A stretch of 64,000 bases of DNA. It comes from JAPWJZ01 sp041287865 (GTDB taxonomy: Bacteria; Pseudomonadota; Alphaproteobacteria; Micavibrionales; UBA2020). The position numbers and the translations under genes are program-made. Where the stretch lies: positions 32,562-96,561 of the forward strand of contig JBGGMV010000036.1 of the NCBI GenBank assembly GCA_041287865.1, read 5' to 3'. A model generated the notes under the pieces. It did not search any database. It was not told the origin of the DNA and saw only the letters and a list, made by a program, of their open reading frames with translations. This document shows, one piece after another, positions 16,079-24,063 of this stretch. The stretch's first letter is position 1. Each line of letters opens with the position of its first letter.

Positions 16079-17671
16079 ATGAAACACAATTTCATCATCA
16101 GCCCCGAATTCCACCGCAACCTCTGGCTCCGCTTCTCGCCCTTCAGCCTGCTTGCGGTGCCGCTGCTGCTGGCCCTGGTCGCCTTCGTCTGCATCAAGTC
16201 GGGCGTGCATACCCCCGAGCCCGACGCGGGTTACGGGGCGCTGGCCAATGTCATGCTGGGGATCTATTTCATCGTCGTGCTGATCGGCGGCAGTTACGAG
16301 GCCGGCACGGCGCTGCAGGACGAGGTGCGCAACAACACCTGGGATTTCCAGCGCATGTCGTCGATTTCGGCGGCGAAGCTCGCCTTCGGCAAGCTGTTCG
16401 GCGCGACGGCGTACCATTGGTATTTCGGCCTGATGGCGCTGTGCTTTTTCGCCTATGGCTACGAAAACTATCAGGTGCAGCCCTATCACTGGGCCTATAC
16501 CGGCGGCCCGCCGAAGCCCGAGCCGGTGCTGCCCGACGGCAGCCTGCCGGTCGTGCTGGTCTACGTGATAATGGCGGGGCTGATGGGGCAGGTGCTGGCC
16601 TTCGTCAGCGGTTTTTACGATATCGTCACGCTCTCCGCGCGGGGCGGGATGCGCGGCAAGATGCCCAAGGGCGTCAACGCCTTTATCCTCGGCCTTGTCT
16701 GCTCGGGCTGGGTTTTCTCCGGCATCGCCATACCGGCGGCCACGCACCTGCAGCGCGGCAGGGTGCGGGAAACCGTCAGCTGGCTGGGCGAAACCATCCA
16801 GGCGTCATGGTTCATTCCGCTGACGCTGCTGTTTTTCTTCTTCTGGTTCCTGGTCGGCGCCTACCGGCTGGCGCGGGCGGAGCTGATGTACAGCCAGACG
16901 CCGGTGGCCTGGCTCGGCTTCACCTGCAGCGCCGTTTTCTGGGTCACCGGCTTCATGCATCGCGGCAGCGAGCTGGCGATGCCGAAGGAAGTGGGTTACT
17001 TCGGCCCGCTGCTGATGGGCTTCATCATCATGGCGATGATCACCTATTGCACCATGCTGAATGAATCGCACGACACGCGCCGCTATGGCCGCTTCTGGAA
17101 CTATCTGCAGACGGGGCAGCTGCGCCGGATGCTGGAAAACACGCCGAAATGGATCGTCACCGCGCCGGTCACGCTGCTGCTTTACGTCACCTTCCTGGCC
17201 TATGCCGCCGGCCTGACGTCGGCCAGCGTGTCCGCTGAGGGCGTGTTCAACCCGGGAACGATCAGCGAAAGCGCCTTACCCGAATACGCCTGCCTGCTGC
17301 TGTCGGTGATGCTGTTCATGATGCGCGACGGTCTCGCCGTCCATGCCATCCACCTTGGCGTGCGGCGCAGGGGGGCCGGCTTCGTCATCCTGTTCTATTA
17401 CCTGATGGCCTATGTCGTGCTGCCGCTGGTCACCTTCGCGGGGCTGGGCGAGTCGGTCGAAAAGATGCTGCAAACCATTTTCGAGCATGCGCGCTCGGGC
17501 GAGTTGAAACACATGGCCGGTTTCTTCTTCCCGCTTTACAGCGAGGACCCTACGGTCAGCGTCTTCCCGGGCCTGCTGCAGGCGGGAATCGCGGCCGGCG
17601 TGCTTTGCTGGGCAATGGGCAAGCGCAAAACGGCTCTCGAGACCCCGCAAGTTACGGAAAAGATAGGTTAA
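16079..17671 (+). CDS. ABC-2 type transporter permease
   Basis: The 530-residue membrane protein has roughly ten hydrophobic segments, among them FSLLAVPLLLALVAFV, LGIYFIVVLIGGSYEAG and FIPLTLLFFFFWFLVGAY. DEVRNNTWDFQRMSSISAAK resembles the cytoplasmic coupling region of ABC-2 permeases. It partners the ATPase encoded just upstream. No substrate can be deduced. The protein is longer than most ABC-2 permeases, with a soluble loop around residues 135-155 (PKPEPVLPDGSLP). Confidence 0.8.
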   Translation: MKHNFIISPEFHRNLWLRFSPFSLLAVPLLLALVAFVCIKSGVHTPEPDAGYGALANVMLGIYFIVVLIGGSYEAGTALQDEVRNNTWDFQRMSSISAAKLAFGKLFGATAYHWYFGLMALCFFAYGYENYQVQPYHWAYTGGPPKPEPVLPDGSLPVVLVYVIMAGLMGQVLAFVSGFYDIVTLSARGGMRGKMPKGVNAFILGLVCSGWVFSGIAIPAATHLQRGRVRETVSWLGETIQASWFIPLTLLFFFFWFLVGAYRLARAELMYSQTPVAWLGFTCSAVFWVTGFMHRGSELAMPKEVGYFGPLLMGFIIMAMITYCTMLNESHDTRRYGRFWNYLQTGQLRRMLENTPKWIVTAPVTLLLYVTFLAYAAGLTSASVSAEGVFNPGTISESALPEYACLLLSVMLFMMRDGLAVHAIHLGVRRRGAGFVILFYYLMAYVVLPLVTFAGLGESVEKMLQTIFEHARSGELKHMAGFFFPLYSEDPTVSVFPGLLQAGIAAGVLCWAMGKRKTALETPQVTEKIG

Positions 17672-17718
17672 TCTTTTATTATTCCTTCCATTATATAGTG
17701 GGAATTGGGGAGACAAAG

Positions 17719-18138
17719 ATGCCCATCGAAATCGCAGAGTTGAGAGTGCTGGTCGTCGACGACAACGTCGTCGTGCGCAAGCTGATCGAGCTCAACCTCG
17801 GCACCATGGGCTTCAAGAACATCGACGTCGCCGACAATTCGTCGCAGGCGCAGGCGAAAATCTCCGAAAAGCCCTATGATATCGTCTTCCTCGACTGGAA
17901 CATGCCCGGCAAAAGCGGCTATCAGCTGATGCAGGAATACCGCGAGGACCGCGTCAACGACGGCGTCGCCTTCGTGATGGTCACCGCCGAAAGCCAGGAG
18001 CGTTACGTGCGCGAAGCCGTCAAGGCGGGTGCTACAGGCTATATCACCAAGCCGATCACGCCCGCCACCTTCACCGAAAAAGTGCAGAAGGTCATCGCCT
18101 GGCTTGAAAGCCGCGCCGCCTCGACCAAAACCGGGTAA
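17719..18138 (+). CDS. CheY-like single-domain response regulator
   Basis: The 139-residue receiver domain has the acidic pair VVDDN, phosphoacceptor Asp in FLDWNMPGKSG, the switch Thr in VTAES and the conserved Lys in TKPIT. There is no output domain, so it probably acts by protein contact. The start at ATG 17719 follows GGGGAGACAAAG; the frame is open upstream but overlaps the permease gene. A possible -10, TATAGT (17694-17699), lies upstream. Seven bases separate it from a CheX-like phosphatase gene, the likely enzyme that removes its phosphate. Confidence 0.9.
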   Translation: MPIEIAELRVLVVDDNVVVRKLIELNLGTMGFKNIDVADNSSQAQAKISEKPYDIVFLDWNMPGKSGYQLMQEYREDRVNDGVAFVMVTAESQERYVREAVKAGATGYITKPITPATFTEKVQKVIAWLESRAASTKTG

Positions 18139-18144
18139 TCTGCC

Positions 18145-18630
18145 ATGAAAGATATCAATGCCGCACGGGGCGGTATCTCCGAAGTTGTCAGCCATAACGT
18201 TATCGATACTTTCAACAGCATGTTCGGGCAGGAAGTATCTGCCAACCGTGCCACGCCGCGCGCCGCGCCCGGCAACCTGGTCATTTCCTGCGTGCGTCTC
18301 ACTCAAGGAAATGCCCATGCCGATTTCTGGTTCAGGTTCGAGATGGATTTGCTGCTGCAGGCGGCCTCGGCGCTTTTCCCCGCCGAATATATCGAGAAAA
18401 ACCTCGTCCATGAAAGCCTTGCCTGCGAGATTGCCAATATCGTCTGCGCCAAGGTGAAGGCCTTCCTGAACGAACAGGGCTACGACACCGAAATGGGCTT
18501 CCCCTTCATCGCCACCGCCAGCAGCTCCGGCGGGCTTGCCAACGCCACCGACGTCGACCTGCACTTCTTCTATCAGGACAAGGACAAGAAAAAGGGCGCG
18601 GGCGTGATGGTCAATTTCACGGTCGACTGA
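18145..18630 (+). CDS. CheX/CheC-like phosphatase domain protein
   Basis: The 161-residue protein resembles CheX: an alpha/beta fold with the E-x2-N active-site pattern in the helix LACEIANIVCAKVKAFL (E-I-A-N). In CheX this pair dephosphorylates CheY-P. Adjacency to the receiver gene at 17719 supports the role. It lacks the second E-x2-N helix of CheC. The assignment is by motif and context; overall similarity looks moderate. Confidence 0.65.
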   Translation: MKDINAARGGISEVVSHNVIDTFNSMFGQEVSANRATPRAAPGNLVISCVRLTQGNAHADFWFRFEMDLLLQAASALFPAEYIEKNLVHESLACEIANIVCAKVKAFLNEQGYDTEMGFPFIATASSSGGLANATDVDLHFFYQDKDKKKGAGVMVNFTVD

Positions 18631-18788
18631 AATTTTTTCCTGATTTCTCCCGTATGCCGTATTTCCCGCACCATCCTTAAATCCCGCATTCGCCCGTATG
18701 CAGCACGTGTTTCCGGCGCGCGCGGGGCCTGAAATTCTTTACCTTTTCGGCGTTATGCTGGCCTGTATTTACCCGCGGGGGGGAAGGC

Positions 18789-19922
18789 GTGGCGCTGAAT
18801 GTTCTGCTGATCGAAGACGACGATATCGACCGCATGGCCATCCGCCGCCACCTGCTGAAGATGCCCGATGTGCGGTTGACGGAAGCGTCGACGGGGGCGG
18901 AGGCGGCGGTGCTGCTGGAAAAGGGCGGATTTCACTGCGTTTTCGTCGATTACCGCCTGCCCGACATGGACGGGGTGGAACTGCTGCAGAAATTCTACAA
19001 CATCGACACCGGCGAACTGCCCGCGCCCTTCGTCATGCTGACGGGGCAGGGCAACGAAAAGGTGATGGAAGAGGCCTTGCGCTGGGGCGCGCATGATTAC
19101 GTGGTCAAATCGAACCTGTCGGCCGATACAATTTCTATCGCGCTGAAAAAATCGCTGCAGCTGTCCGAGCTGCGCAAAAGCCGCCGGCAGGCAGAACAAA
19201 TGTTATTACAGGCCCAGAAAATGGACGCTGTCGGGCAACTGACCAGCGGCATCGCGCATGATTTCAACAACCTGCTGACGGTGATTTTGGGCAATACGCG
19301 CCTGCTGCACCGGAAACTGGAGAAAGACGACGTGCCCAAGGCCGACCTCGCCGCCAAGGTGACGGCCATCGACGAGGCCGCGAAAAAGGGAGCGGCGCTG
19401 GTGCGGCATTTGATGGTTTTTACGCGCGAACGCGAATTGAAGCCCGCCGCCACCGACCTCAACCATACCGTCGGCGAAACGCTGGATATGCTCCGGCGCA
19501 TTATTCCCAATACCATCGAGATCGAAGTGCAGCTGGGCGATATCGCCGGCCCGGTGATGGTCGATCCGGGCCAGCTGGAACATGCCATCATCAATATCAG
19601 CGTCAACGCGCGGGACGCCATGCCGCAGGGCGGCAAGCTCACCATTCTCACGAAACCGGCCGACGACGGATTTGCCGCGCTCTGCATCCGCGATACCGGC
19701 ACCGGCATGCCCGAACACGTGCGGCAGCGGATGTTCGAGCCCTTTTACACCACCAAGCCCGCAGGGCAGGGCACGGGCCTCGGCCTTGCCATGGTTTACG
19801 GCTTTATCCAGCAATCGGGCGGAAAAATAGACGTCGAGAGCGAGGAGGGGCGCGGCACGCTGTTCTGCCTGCAGCTGCCGCCCGCGAAGGTACAGGACGA
19901 AAAGGAGACTGCACATGGCTAA
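18789..19922 (+). CDS. Receiver-histidine kinase hybrid
   Basis: The 377-residue protein starts at GTG 18789 after a GGGGGGAAGG ribosome site. Residues 1-125 are a receiver (LIEDDDIDR, phosphoacceptor in VDYRLPDMDG, VVKSN). A short coiled helix follows, then a HisKA-like dimerisation helix with phosphohistidine in GIAHDFNNLL, and a HATPase domain with N-box NARDAMPQGG, G1 DTGTGMPE and G2 GTGLGLAMVYG. There is no membrane segment or sensory domain, so it is a soluble kinase controlled through its own receiver. It overlaps the next receiver gene by eight bases; the two likely form a phosphorelay. Confidence 0.9.
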   Translation: MALNVLLIEDDDIDRMAIRRHLLKMPDVRLTEASTGAEAAVLLEKGGFHCVFVDYRLPDMDGVELLQKFYNIDTGELPAPFVMLTGQGNEKVMEEALRWGAHDYVVKSNLSADTISIALKKSLQLSELRKSRRQAEQMLLQAQKMDAVGQLTSGIAHDFNNLLTVILGNTRLLHRKLEKDDVPKADLAAKVTAIDEAAKKGAALVRHLMVFTRERELKPAATDLNHTVGETLDMLRRIIPNTIEIEVQLGDIAGPVMVDPGQLEHAIINISVNARDAMPQGGKLTILTKPADDGFAALCIRDTGTGMPEHVRQRMFEPFYTTKPAGQGTGLGLAMVYGFIQQSGGKIDVESEEGRGTLFCLQLPPAKVQDEKETAHG

Positions 19923-20301
19923 AGAAAAATTATGCGTGATGGTCGTCGACGACGAGGACGCGGTGCGCAGCGCGCTGGCCGAAAACCTCGTCGAATGCGG
20001 GTTCGAGGTGATCGAGGCCCGCGACGGGCAGGAAGCGATACGCCTGATCGCCGAGGGATGCCGCCCGCTGGTGATGGTCACCGACATCATCATGCCGCGC
20101 AAGGAAGGGCTTGAAACCATCGTCGAGGTGCGCCGCCACCACCCCGGCATCCGCCTTGTCGCCATTTCGGGCGGCGGCCGCAGCAAATCGGCCGATTTCC
20201 TGCAGCTGGCGCAGAAACTGGGCGCAGATGCCGTGATGCCGAAGCCGGTGGATATCGACGAGCTGGAAAAGACCGTGCGGCGGCTGGCGGTGGAGGGGTG
20301 A
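19915..20301 (+). CDS. Single-domain response regulator
   Basis: The 128-residue receiver has VVDDED, phosphoacceptor Asp in VTDIIMPRKEG and the conserved Lys in MPKPVD. The switch Thr is replaced by Ser (AISGGG). There is no DNA-binding domain. It overlaps the hybrid kinase gene by eight bases, so it is the probable cognate receiver. This type, with a ~120-residue receiver after a HATPase kinase, is common in alphaproteobacteria. Confidence 0.9.
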   Translation: MAKEKLCVMVVDDEDAVRSALAENLVECGFEVIEARDGQEAIRLIAEGCRPLVMVTDIIMPRKEGLETIVEVRRHHPGIRLVAISGGGRSKSADFLQLAQKLGADAVMPKPVDIDELEKTVRRLAVEG

Positions 20302-20308
20302 GGGCGCC

Positions 20309-20497
20309 TTACGCCTCGCGCGCTTCTTTCTCCATCTGTTCGCAGGCGTGGATGACATCCTCCGCCGCGTCGTAGAGATGGCCCGCATAAGGCACTTTGT
20401 TCTTGAAACGCGCGCAGGCGGCGCGCGCCACAATCAGCGCATTTTCAAGATCCCGCACGTCACGTTTATTCACTTCTTTGTGTTGTTGTGCTGCCAT
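20309..20497 (-). CDS. 62-residue protein under a LexA-type box
   Basis: The small helical, charged protein MAAQQHKEVNKRDVRDLENA... ends in QMEKEAREA. It starts at ATG 20497 behind AGGAG with seven bases spacing; the open frame continues upstream but those codons hold the promoter. No domain is recognised and there is no signal or membrane segment. The sequence LENALIVARAACARFK could pack as a helical hairpin with HLYDAAEDVIHACEQM. A GTTC-N7-GTTC element lies over the -35 box about 65 bases upstream, so DNA damage control is likely. Confidence 0.75.
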   Translation of the reverse strand: MAAQQHKEVNKRDVRDLENALIVARAACARFKNKVPYAGHLYDAAEDVIHACEQMEKEAREA

Positions 20498-20543
20498 TAT
20501 TTTTCTCCTGAATGAAACCGGCTGAAACGACGATTCTGAATTC

Positions 20544-20576
20544 AGGATAACACGAAAATAAGAACATTCAAGGAAC
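20544..20576 (-). promoter_or_regulatory. Sigma-70-like promoter overlapped by SOS (LexA) box
   Basis: On the minus strand GTTC (20576-20573), seven bases, then GTTC (20565-20562) match the alphaproteobacterial LexA direct repeat exactly. The seven-base gap contains -35 TTGAAT (20571-20566). A 16-base spacer leads to -10 TATCCT (20549-20544). Repressor binding would cover the -35 element. Confidence 0.6.
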
Positions 20577-20627
20577 ATATAAGAAACGTATATAATACAA
20601 AGACTTGGATTCAAAGGCAAGCGGCTG

Positions 20628-20999
20628 TTATTTCAAGTTTTCGATCTTGTCGATCGCCAGCAGCCAGAGCACCACATTGCGCACCGACTTGCAAAAGGCA
20701 TAGACCGCAGCGGCCACCGGTTTCGCGCCGAAAAGCAGGCGTTCGATGCGGCTCGCCTGTTTCACCTTCACAATCTCGCGCATCGCCTCGCTGCCGTAAA
20801 AAATTTGCCCGTCTTTTTTCACCACCATGCCTTCGTCGATATCGAGGCCGAGGCGCGTTATTTCTTCCAGCAGCGGCCCTGCCTGCCGCGCGTCGACCAG
20901 CGCGATATTGTCCTGCTTTATCCGCTCGCAATAACCCGCGCAGACGGGACATTCGGCGTCGTAGAGGATTTCAACCTTGTCCAACGTGTTCGATGTCAT
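20628..20999 (-). CDS. DCC-family (DUF393) thiol-disulfide oxidoreductase-like protein
   Basis: The 123-residue protein has the family start VEILYDAECPVCAGYC with the CPVC pair, and GSEAMREIV in the middle; a C-terminal hydrophobic helix (NVVLWLLAI) may touch the membrane. Members are thought to be redox proteins of unclear substrate. ATG 20999 is chosen because AGGGAGAA lies just upstream; it overlaps the preceding membrane-protein gene by 29 bases, and the frame's earlier ATG lies deeper in that gene. Confidence 0.8.
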   Translation of the reverse strand: MTSNTLDKVEILYDAECPVCAGYCERIKQDNIALVDARQAGPLLEEITRLGLDIDEGMVVKKDGQIFYGSEAMREIVKVKQASRIERLLFGAKPVAAAVYAFCKSVRNVVLWLLAIDKIENLK

Positions 21000-21471
21000 T
21001 GGAATTCTCCCTTGCTTCGTTCCTGATGATGTCGGCGACGGCGAATACGGCATAATAGCCGCAGAGCACAGAAGCGGTAGCGAAAAGCGGCGATAGCAGC
21101 AGTATCGAAAACAGGATGAGCAGCGGCACGCCTGTGATGAATAAGGGCACGGTACAAAGCATCAGGTAGAGTGAGGAAAGCAGATATACCTTCAACCCCG
21201 ATTGCGCGCCGCGTACCCATGCCTGACTGCCAGCGGGGATGCCGCCGGATTTCATTTCCGCATACAAAGCAGCCGCGACCTTGAAGGAAGGCTGCACCGT
21301 CAGGGCAAACCCGATTGCCGTTACCATCACGGCGAAGAGTATCAACCCTTTTGCCCCAAGAAAGACCGAGAAAGGGGTGGTGAGCATGAACCCCAAGGCA
21401 GCGGCGGCAAACGCGATGGTTTTAAGCTTCTGGCGCGTTTGCTGCGGCAAGGCTGCTGTTAAGTCATGCAT
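20971..21471 (-). CDS. Small integral membrane protein, unknown
   Basis: The 166-residue protein has about four membrane segments: TIAFAAAALGFMLTTPF, KGLILFAVMVTAIGFAL, VYLLSSLYLMLCTVPLF and VPLLILFSILLLSPLF. A short charged tail ends IIRNEARENSNDIEHVGQG. No family recognised. The start at 21471 has GGGGAGAA upstream. It is cotranscribed with the DCC-family gene through a 29-base overlap. Confidence 0.7.
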   Translation of the reverse strand: MHDLTAALPQQTRQKLKTIAFAAAALGFMLTTPFSVFLGAKGLILFAVMVTAIGFALTVQPSFKVAAALYAEMKSGGIPAGSQAWVRGAQSGLKVYLLSSLYLMLCTVPLFITGVPLLILFSILLLSPLFATASVLCGYYAVFAVADIIRNEARENSNDIEHVGQG

Positions 21472-21490
21472 GGGCTTCTCCCCGTTTTAT

Positions 21491-21506
21491 TTAGCTAACT
21501 AGCTAA
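21491..21506 (-). promoter_or_regulatory. Probable operator, TTAGCTAACTAGCTAA
   Basis: A near-perfect 16-bp palindrome built from two TAGCTAA copies lies 20 bases upstream of the 21471 start. CATAAT and ATTATT on the minus strand just beyond could serve as -10 elements. The TTAGC/GCTAA arms resemble MarR-type operators; the regulator is not in the window. Confidence 0.45.
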
Positions 21507-21677
21507 TAATCTATTATGACCATGAATTATGTCTTTCGTCAATGCGCCTCACAGCGCTCCGGGGCAAACCCTTGTAATTATGACATTTATTTCGGGCTCC
21601 GGCTTGATAACCTTTGCCGCCTGCGCCACACCTGATTTATAGTTAATGCTCATTTTACCGGCTTCAGGGGGCCCCTT

Positions 21678-22622
21678 ATGTTCATCAAAATCAGGATCAT
21701 CGCGCTGACCCTTGTGCTTGCCATGGCGGCCGCGCTGCCGGTTTTCGCGCAGGTGTCCGCTGGCCCCACCGATATCTTCCCGCCGTGGAACATCATTTCG
21801 CCCGACATGCTCTCGACGCGCATCTCGCTCGACAACAAGGTTGACGGCGGCCCCGGGCTCCGGCTCGATACGCGCCTTTCCACCGTCGTGACGCTGAAGG
21901 AGCTTGACCTTTCCAAGGCCGCGCCCGGCACCGACCTTAACATCGGCGCCTCGATGCGGCCCGGCGATTTCATCGGCGAGACGCATATCGAAATCTGGCT
22001 CTACGGCAAAGACGGCAAGGTGACACCGCTGAAGGACGCCGCGCAGGTCATGAACGTGCCGCCGCCGCCCTGGGACAAGCCTGTCCAGCCGATTTATCGC
22101 GGGCCGTGGAAAGACTATACGATCAGCTACAAGCTGCCCGAGGGGCACGAGTACGCGCGCGCCATTTTCTATCTTGTGGTGAACGGCAAGGGCACGCTGT
22201 GGTTCAAATCGCCGGGCATCGCCTCGCCCGAGCAGCTGTCGACGCGCATCTCGCCCGACCTCGATGTCCCGGGCGGCCCCGCCACACGCATCGAAACGGG
22301 CGTGCCGACGGTGATCAGCGTGAAGGAAGTCAAGCTGAAGGACCGCCTGCATGATACCAAGCTGGAATTCCTCGCCAACATGAGAAGCCGCGGGTTCGAA
22401 GGCCGCGCCTATCTTGAAATGCAGATGCATTATCCGTCGGGCGCGGTTTTGCCCGTGCGCAGCGTGCAGAATCCGCTGGTGGGCAACATGGACTGGTACA
22501 ATTATGCCGTGTCCTACCAGATCCAGAAGGGTGAATTCCCTGACAAGATCCTCCTGTACCTCGTCGTCAGCGGCAAGGGCACGATCTGGCTGAAAAGCCT
22601 GAAATTGCAGCGCAATCCGTAA
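21678..22622 (+). CDS. Secreted protein with two homologous beta-sandwich-like repeats
   Basis: The 314-residue protein has a signal peptide (IIALTLVLAMAAALPVFA). The mature part is an internal duplication. Copy one runs from DMLSTRIS to KGTLWFKS and copy two from EQLSTRIS to KGTIWLKS. Each copy has a GGP-x3-R-[IL]-[DE]-T motif, a central strand pair and a final FYLVVNGKG/LYLVVSGKG. The pattern suggests carbohydrate-binding-module-like sandwiches, but I do not recognise the family. AGGGGGCC upstream of ATG 21678 serves as ribosome site. It is followed in the same direction by the PQQ-propeller gene 52 bases downstream. Confidence 0.7.
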   Translation: MFIKIRIIALTLVLAMAAALPVFAQVSAGPTDIFPPWNIISPDMLSTRISLDNKVDGGPGLRLDTRLSTVVTLKELDLSKAAPGTDLNIGASMRPGDFIGETHIEIWLYGKDGKVTPLKDAAQVMNVPPPPWDKPVQPIYRGPWKDYTISYKLPEGHEYARAIFYLVVNGKGTLWFKSPGIASPEQLSTRISPDLDVPGGPATRIETGVPTVISVKEVKLKDRLHDTKLEFLANMRSRGFEGRAYLEMQMHYPSGAVLPVRSVQNPLVGNMDWYNYAVSYQIQKGEFPDKILLYLVVSGKGTIWLKSLKLQRNP

Positions 22623-22674
22623 GAGCCAAGGAATTGCCGCCCATGGTCGTCCTATAGGTAACGGAGGACGCATC

Positions 22675-24063
22675 ATGAAAACAAGACCGGCTTTTCCAAA
22701 GCTTTCGGGCAGGCTGCATATCTTTCCCGCCTTTATCCCGATGATCGAGCTGCTGCCGTGGCTGCTGGGCCTTGTGGGGGCGACGGCGGGTGCGGCGCGC
22801 TTCGCGTTTTTGAAAACGCACAAGAAGAAAATCAATATCGTCATGGCTGTGTGTTTCGTGGCGGCGACCGCCGTTTATATCTACGGCGAAACGCAAAAAC
22901 CGTCTGAGGCCGAAGGCTCGCGCATGGTGGCGGCTGCCGACCTGCCCCGCCTGACCGCGCATGCAGCGCCCGCCGCTGTCGAAACAAAATCATATGATGA
23001 TTTCGCGCCCATCTGGAGCGTGAATATCAAGAACGAACCGCTGGCATGGCCGGTGGTGACGGGCGATGTGTTTATGGTCGGCACGTTCAAGGGCACGCTT
23101 GATGCCTATGCGCGCGCAGATGGAAAACTCGTGTGGTCGCTGCAGAAGAAAGAACCGATCTTCACCAACGTGCTGCCCGTGGGCAATGTGGGTTTCGTGG
23201 GCGAGGGGCTGCACACCGCGCCCGCTGCCGCGCTCACCGCGCTCTCGCTGCCCGACGGAAAACCGCTGTGGGAACGGCAGTTCCGCAGCCACGTTGAATC
23301 GGGCCCCGCCGTCGACGAAGCCAGTCACCGCCTCTGGACTCCCGTGGGCGAAGAAGGCGTCTTCGCGCTCGATACCCGCGACGGTTCTGTCTTGTGGCAC
23401 AAGAAAATCGGCCATACCGATGCGACGCCGCTGCTGGTAGATGGAAAGCTCTACGTTTCCGCGCAGCCCGAAGATGGTGCTACCAAGGCCGCCCTGTCAT
23501 CCGTCAATCCCGATACGGGCGAGGTCGACTGGGCCGTCAACCTTCCTGGCGGCACGATGGGATCACCCGCGCAGGGGCCCGATGGCTCGATATTGCTGAC
23601 AACCGCCATCGGTCAGGTGGGGCCGCAGAAAGATACCGATAAAGGCTGGTCGCATGCAATTTCCAAGGACGGCAAATTATTGTGGACGGTCGAACTGCCG
23701 GGCATGCCGGTGCCGGAGCCCTTTGCGGTGAAAGGCCTTGTGATCCACACGCTAAAAACCGGCGAGATTGTGGCGCTGAACGCCAAGGACGGCACGCCGG
23801 CCTGGCGCGTCAAGGTGGGCAAGGAATTCCACGCACCCGCCGGATTGCGCGAAGATACCGTGCCGCCGCTGCTGGCCGCGATTACCGCCGAGGGCGCGGT
23901 GGCGCTGCTGAACGCGGAGGACGGCACGGAGATCCGCCGTTTCAACGTCAAGCAGGGTGGTTATGCCGCGCCGGTGTTCGACGGCGATGTGCTCTATATC
24001 ACCACGCCCCGCACCATCACCGCCTATGGCGGCGTGCACCTGCTGACGCGCGGGGAGAAATAA
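22675..24063 (+). CDS. Membrane-anchored PQQ-type beta-propeller protein
   Basis: The 462-residue protein has two N-terminal membrane helices (about residues 20-47 and 53-71). After a short linker come seven or so PQQ/Trp-docking repeats, recognised by DAYARADGKLVWSL, FALDTRDGSVLWHKKIG, SVNPDTGEVDWAVNLPG, AISKDGKLLWTVELPG, ALNAKDGTPAWRVKVG and ALLNAEDGTEIRRF. This is the BamB-like propeller fold, but the double anchor differs from lipoprotein BamB. No PQQ-dehydrogenase catalytic signature is visible, so a scaffold or sensor role is more likely than an enzyme. Its TAA is followed directly by the TTG start of the next gene. Confidence 0.75.
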   Translation: MKTRPAFPKLSGRLHIFPAFIPMIELLPWLLGLVGATAGAARFAFLKTHKKKINIVMAVCFVAATAVYIYGETQKPSEAEGSRMVAAADLPRLTAHAAPAAVETKSYDDFAPIWSVNIKNEPLAWPVVTGDVFMVGTFKGTLDAYARADGKLVWSLQKKEPIFTNVLPVGNVGFVGEGLHTAPAAALTALSLPDGKPLWERQFRSHVESGPAVDEASHRLWTPVGEEGVFALDTRDGSVLWHKKIGHTDATPLLVDGKLYVSAQPEDGATKAALSSVNPDTGEVDWAVNLPGGTMGSPAQGPDGSILLTTAIGQVGPQKDTDKGWSHAISKDGKLLWTVELPGMPVPEPFAVKGLVIHTLKTGEIVALNAKDGTPAWRVKVGKEFHAPAGLREDTVPPLLAAITAEGAVALLNAEDGTEIRRFNVKQGGYAAPVFDGDVLYITTPRTITAYGGVHLLTRGEK

